A stretch of DNA of 5,477 bases from Fidelibacterota bacterium. GTDB taxonomy: Bacteria; Fidelibacterota; UBA8477. The stretch is taken from the NCBI GenBank assembly GCA_021734045.1, contig JAIPJR010000114.1:1-5477 (forward strand). The letters run 5' to 3'. The translations under genes were made by a program, and so were the position numbers. Shown in pieces: positions 5,231 through 5,477 of this stretch (within the stretch, counting starts at the first letter, position 1; every line of letters begins with the position of its first letter). The notes beneath the pieces are model-generated. The model was not told the origin of the DNA. It did no database searches and saw nothing but the letters and a program-made list of their open reading frames with translations.

Positions 5231-5477
5231 ATGAAGAGATTAATAATTTTGGCATTGGTTTTACTACCAGCACTAATCGTTGCGCAATCAAATCATACCG
5301 TTAGTTTCACCGGTGATCCGGCCAACGATTTTAATCTTGCCGAAAAGTATACGAGTGGTGTAGTTGATTATTATTTAACATTCGATGCATCAACGATATA
5401 CTTTGGGGCAAAGAACACAAGTGGTAACTTTAATCCTGCAGATGTTCTAACAATATTTATAGATACTGATCCGAATA
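5231..5477 (+). CDS. Gene D: N-terminal part of a secreted protein with a CBM9/DOMON-like domain (partial)
   Basis: Only the first 82 residues are in the window. They begin at ATG 5231, nine bases after gene C's stop. Residues 1-19 are a signal peptide (MKRLIILALVLLPALIVA, then QSN). The mature part starts HTVSFTGDPANDFNLAEKY and continues VVDYYLTFDASTIYFGAKN and NPADVLTIFIDTDPN. The order is a short beta start, then YYLTFDASTIYFGAK, then a strand ending in FIDTDPN. It is typical of CBM9/DOMON-like beta-sandwiches at the N-terminus of FCB-group secreted proteins, where such domains bind sugars or act as structural modules. By hand count G+C is about 36% here, against roughly 60% in sampled parts of gene C, and codons shift to A/T endings. 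The gene may therefore have a different origin from its neighbours. The rest of the protein, including any sorting domain, lies outside the window. Confidence 0.75.
   Translation, partial: MKRLIILALVLLPALIVAQSNHTVSFTGDPANDFNLAEKYTSGVVDYYLTFDASTIYFGAKNTSGNFNPADVLTIFIDTDPN

Overview
The window looks like chromosomal DNA of a free-living FCB-group bacterium (the wider Bacteroidota / Calditrichota / Marinimicrobia assemblage). The best clue is an 85-residue C-terminal sorting domain of the type IX secretion system (T9SS), with the PYPNPFNPTT motif usual in those phyla. It sits among secreted proteins built from Ig/cadherin-like beta-sandwich modules. A specific genus cannot be named from the sequence. 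Every gene recognised is on the + strand.

Layout. (1) Positions 1-201: the 3' end of a probable TPR-type helical-repeat protein. (2) Positions 228-1505: a complete secreted protein of about 425 residues, 26 nt downstream and probably in the same operon. It belongs to a family that, from memory, is often mislabelled asparagine synthetase B. Its C-terminal half has features resembling a class I glutamine-amidotransferase-like fold. (3) Positions 1506-2719: a 1.2-kb gene-free stretch packed with repeats. These are three direct copies of a composite element, each with a perfect 10-bp hairpin, plus REP-like inverted elements, an isolated 9-bp hairpin, and tracts of short-period oligonucleotide repeats. 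(4) Positions 2720-5477: a tight run of four genes that each begin with a signal peptide. They are A (2720-3805), B (3825-4223), C (4220-5221) and D (5231 to the window end).

How the A-D cluster fits together. A and C are multi-domain secreted beta-sandwich proteins that end inside homologous Ig-like domains, before the last strand, and neither has a sorting domain. B is a tiny protein: a signal peptide, a short strand-like segment and a complete T9SS sorting domain. Its first mature residues (ATDSLAITISI) look like the final strand that A lacks. The A/B junction is bracketed by an 8-bp direct repeat, CGGCCACC, 125 bp apart. The C/D junction shows a similar arrangement: an unfinished Ig domain, then at once a new signal-peptide gene, here with a sharp fall in G+C. 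The cluster therefore looks either like modular T9SS cargo genes broken and rejoined by recombination, or like a set of split secreted proteins. An assembly artefact through repeated Ig-domain DNA must be excluded first.

No tRNA, rRNA, transposase, CRISPR array or convincing intrinsic terminator was found.
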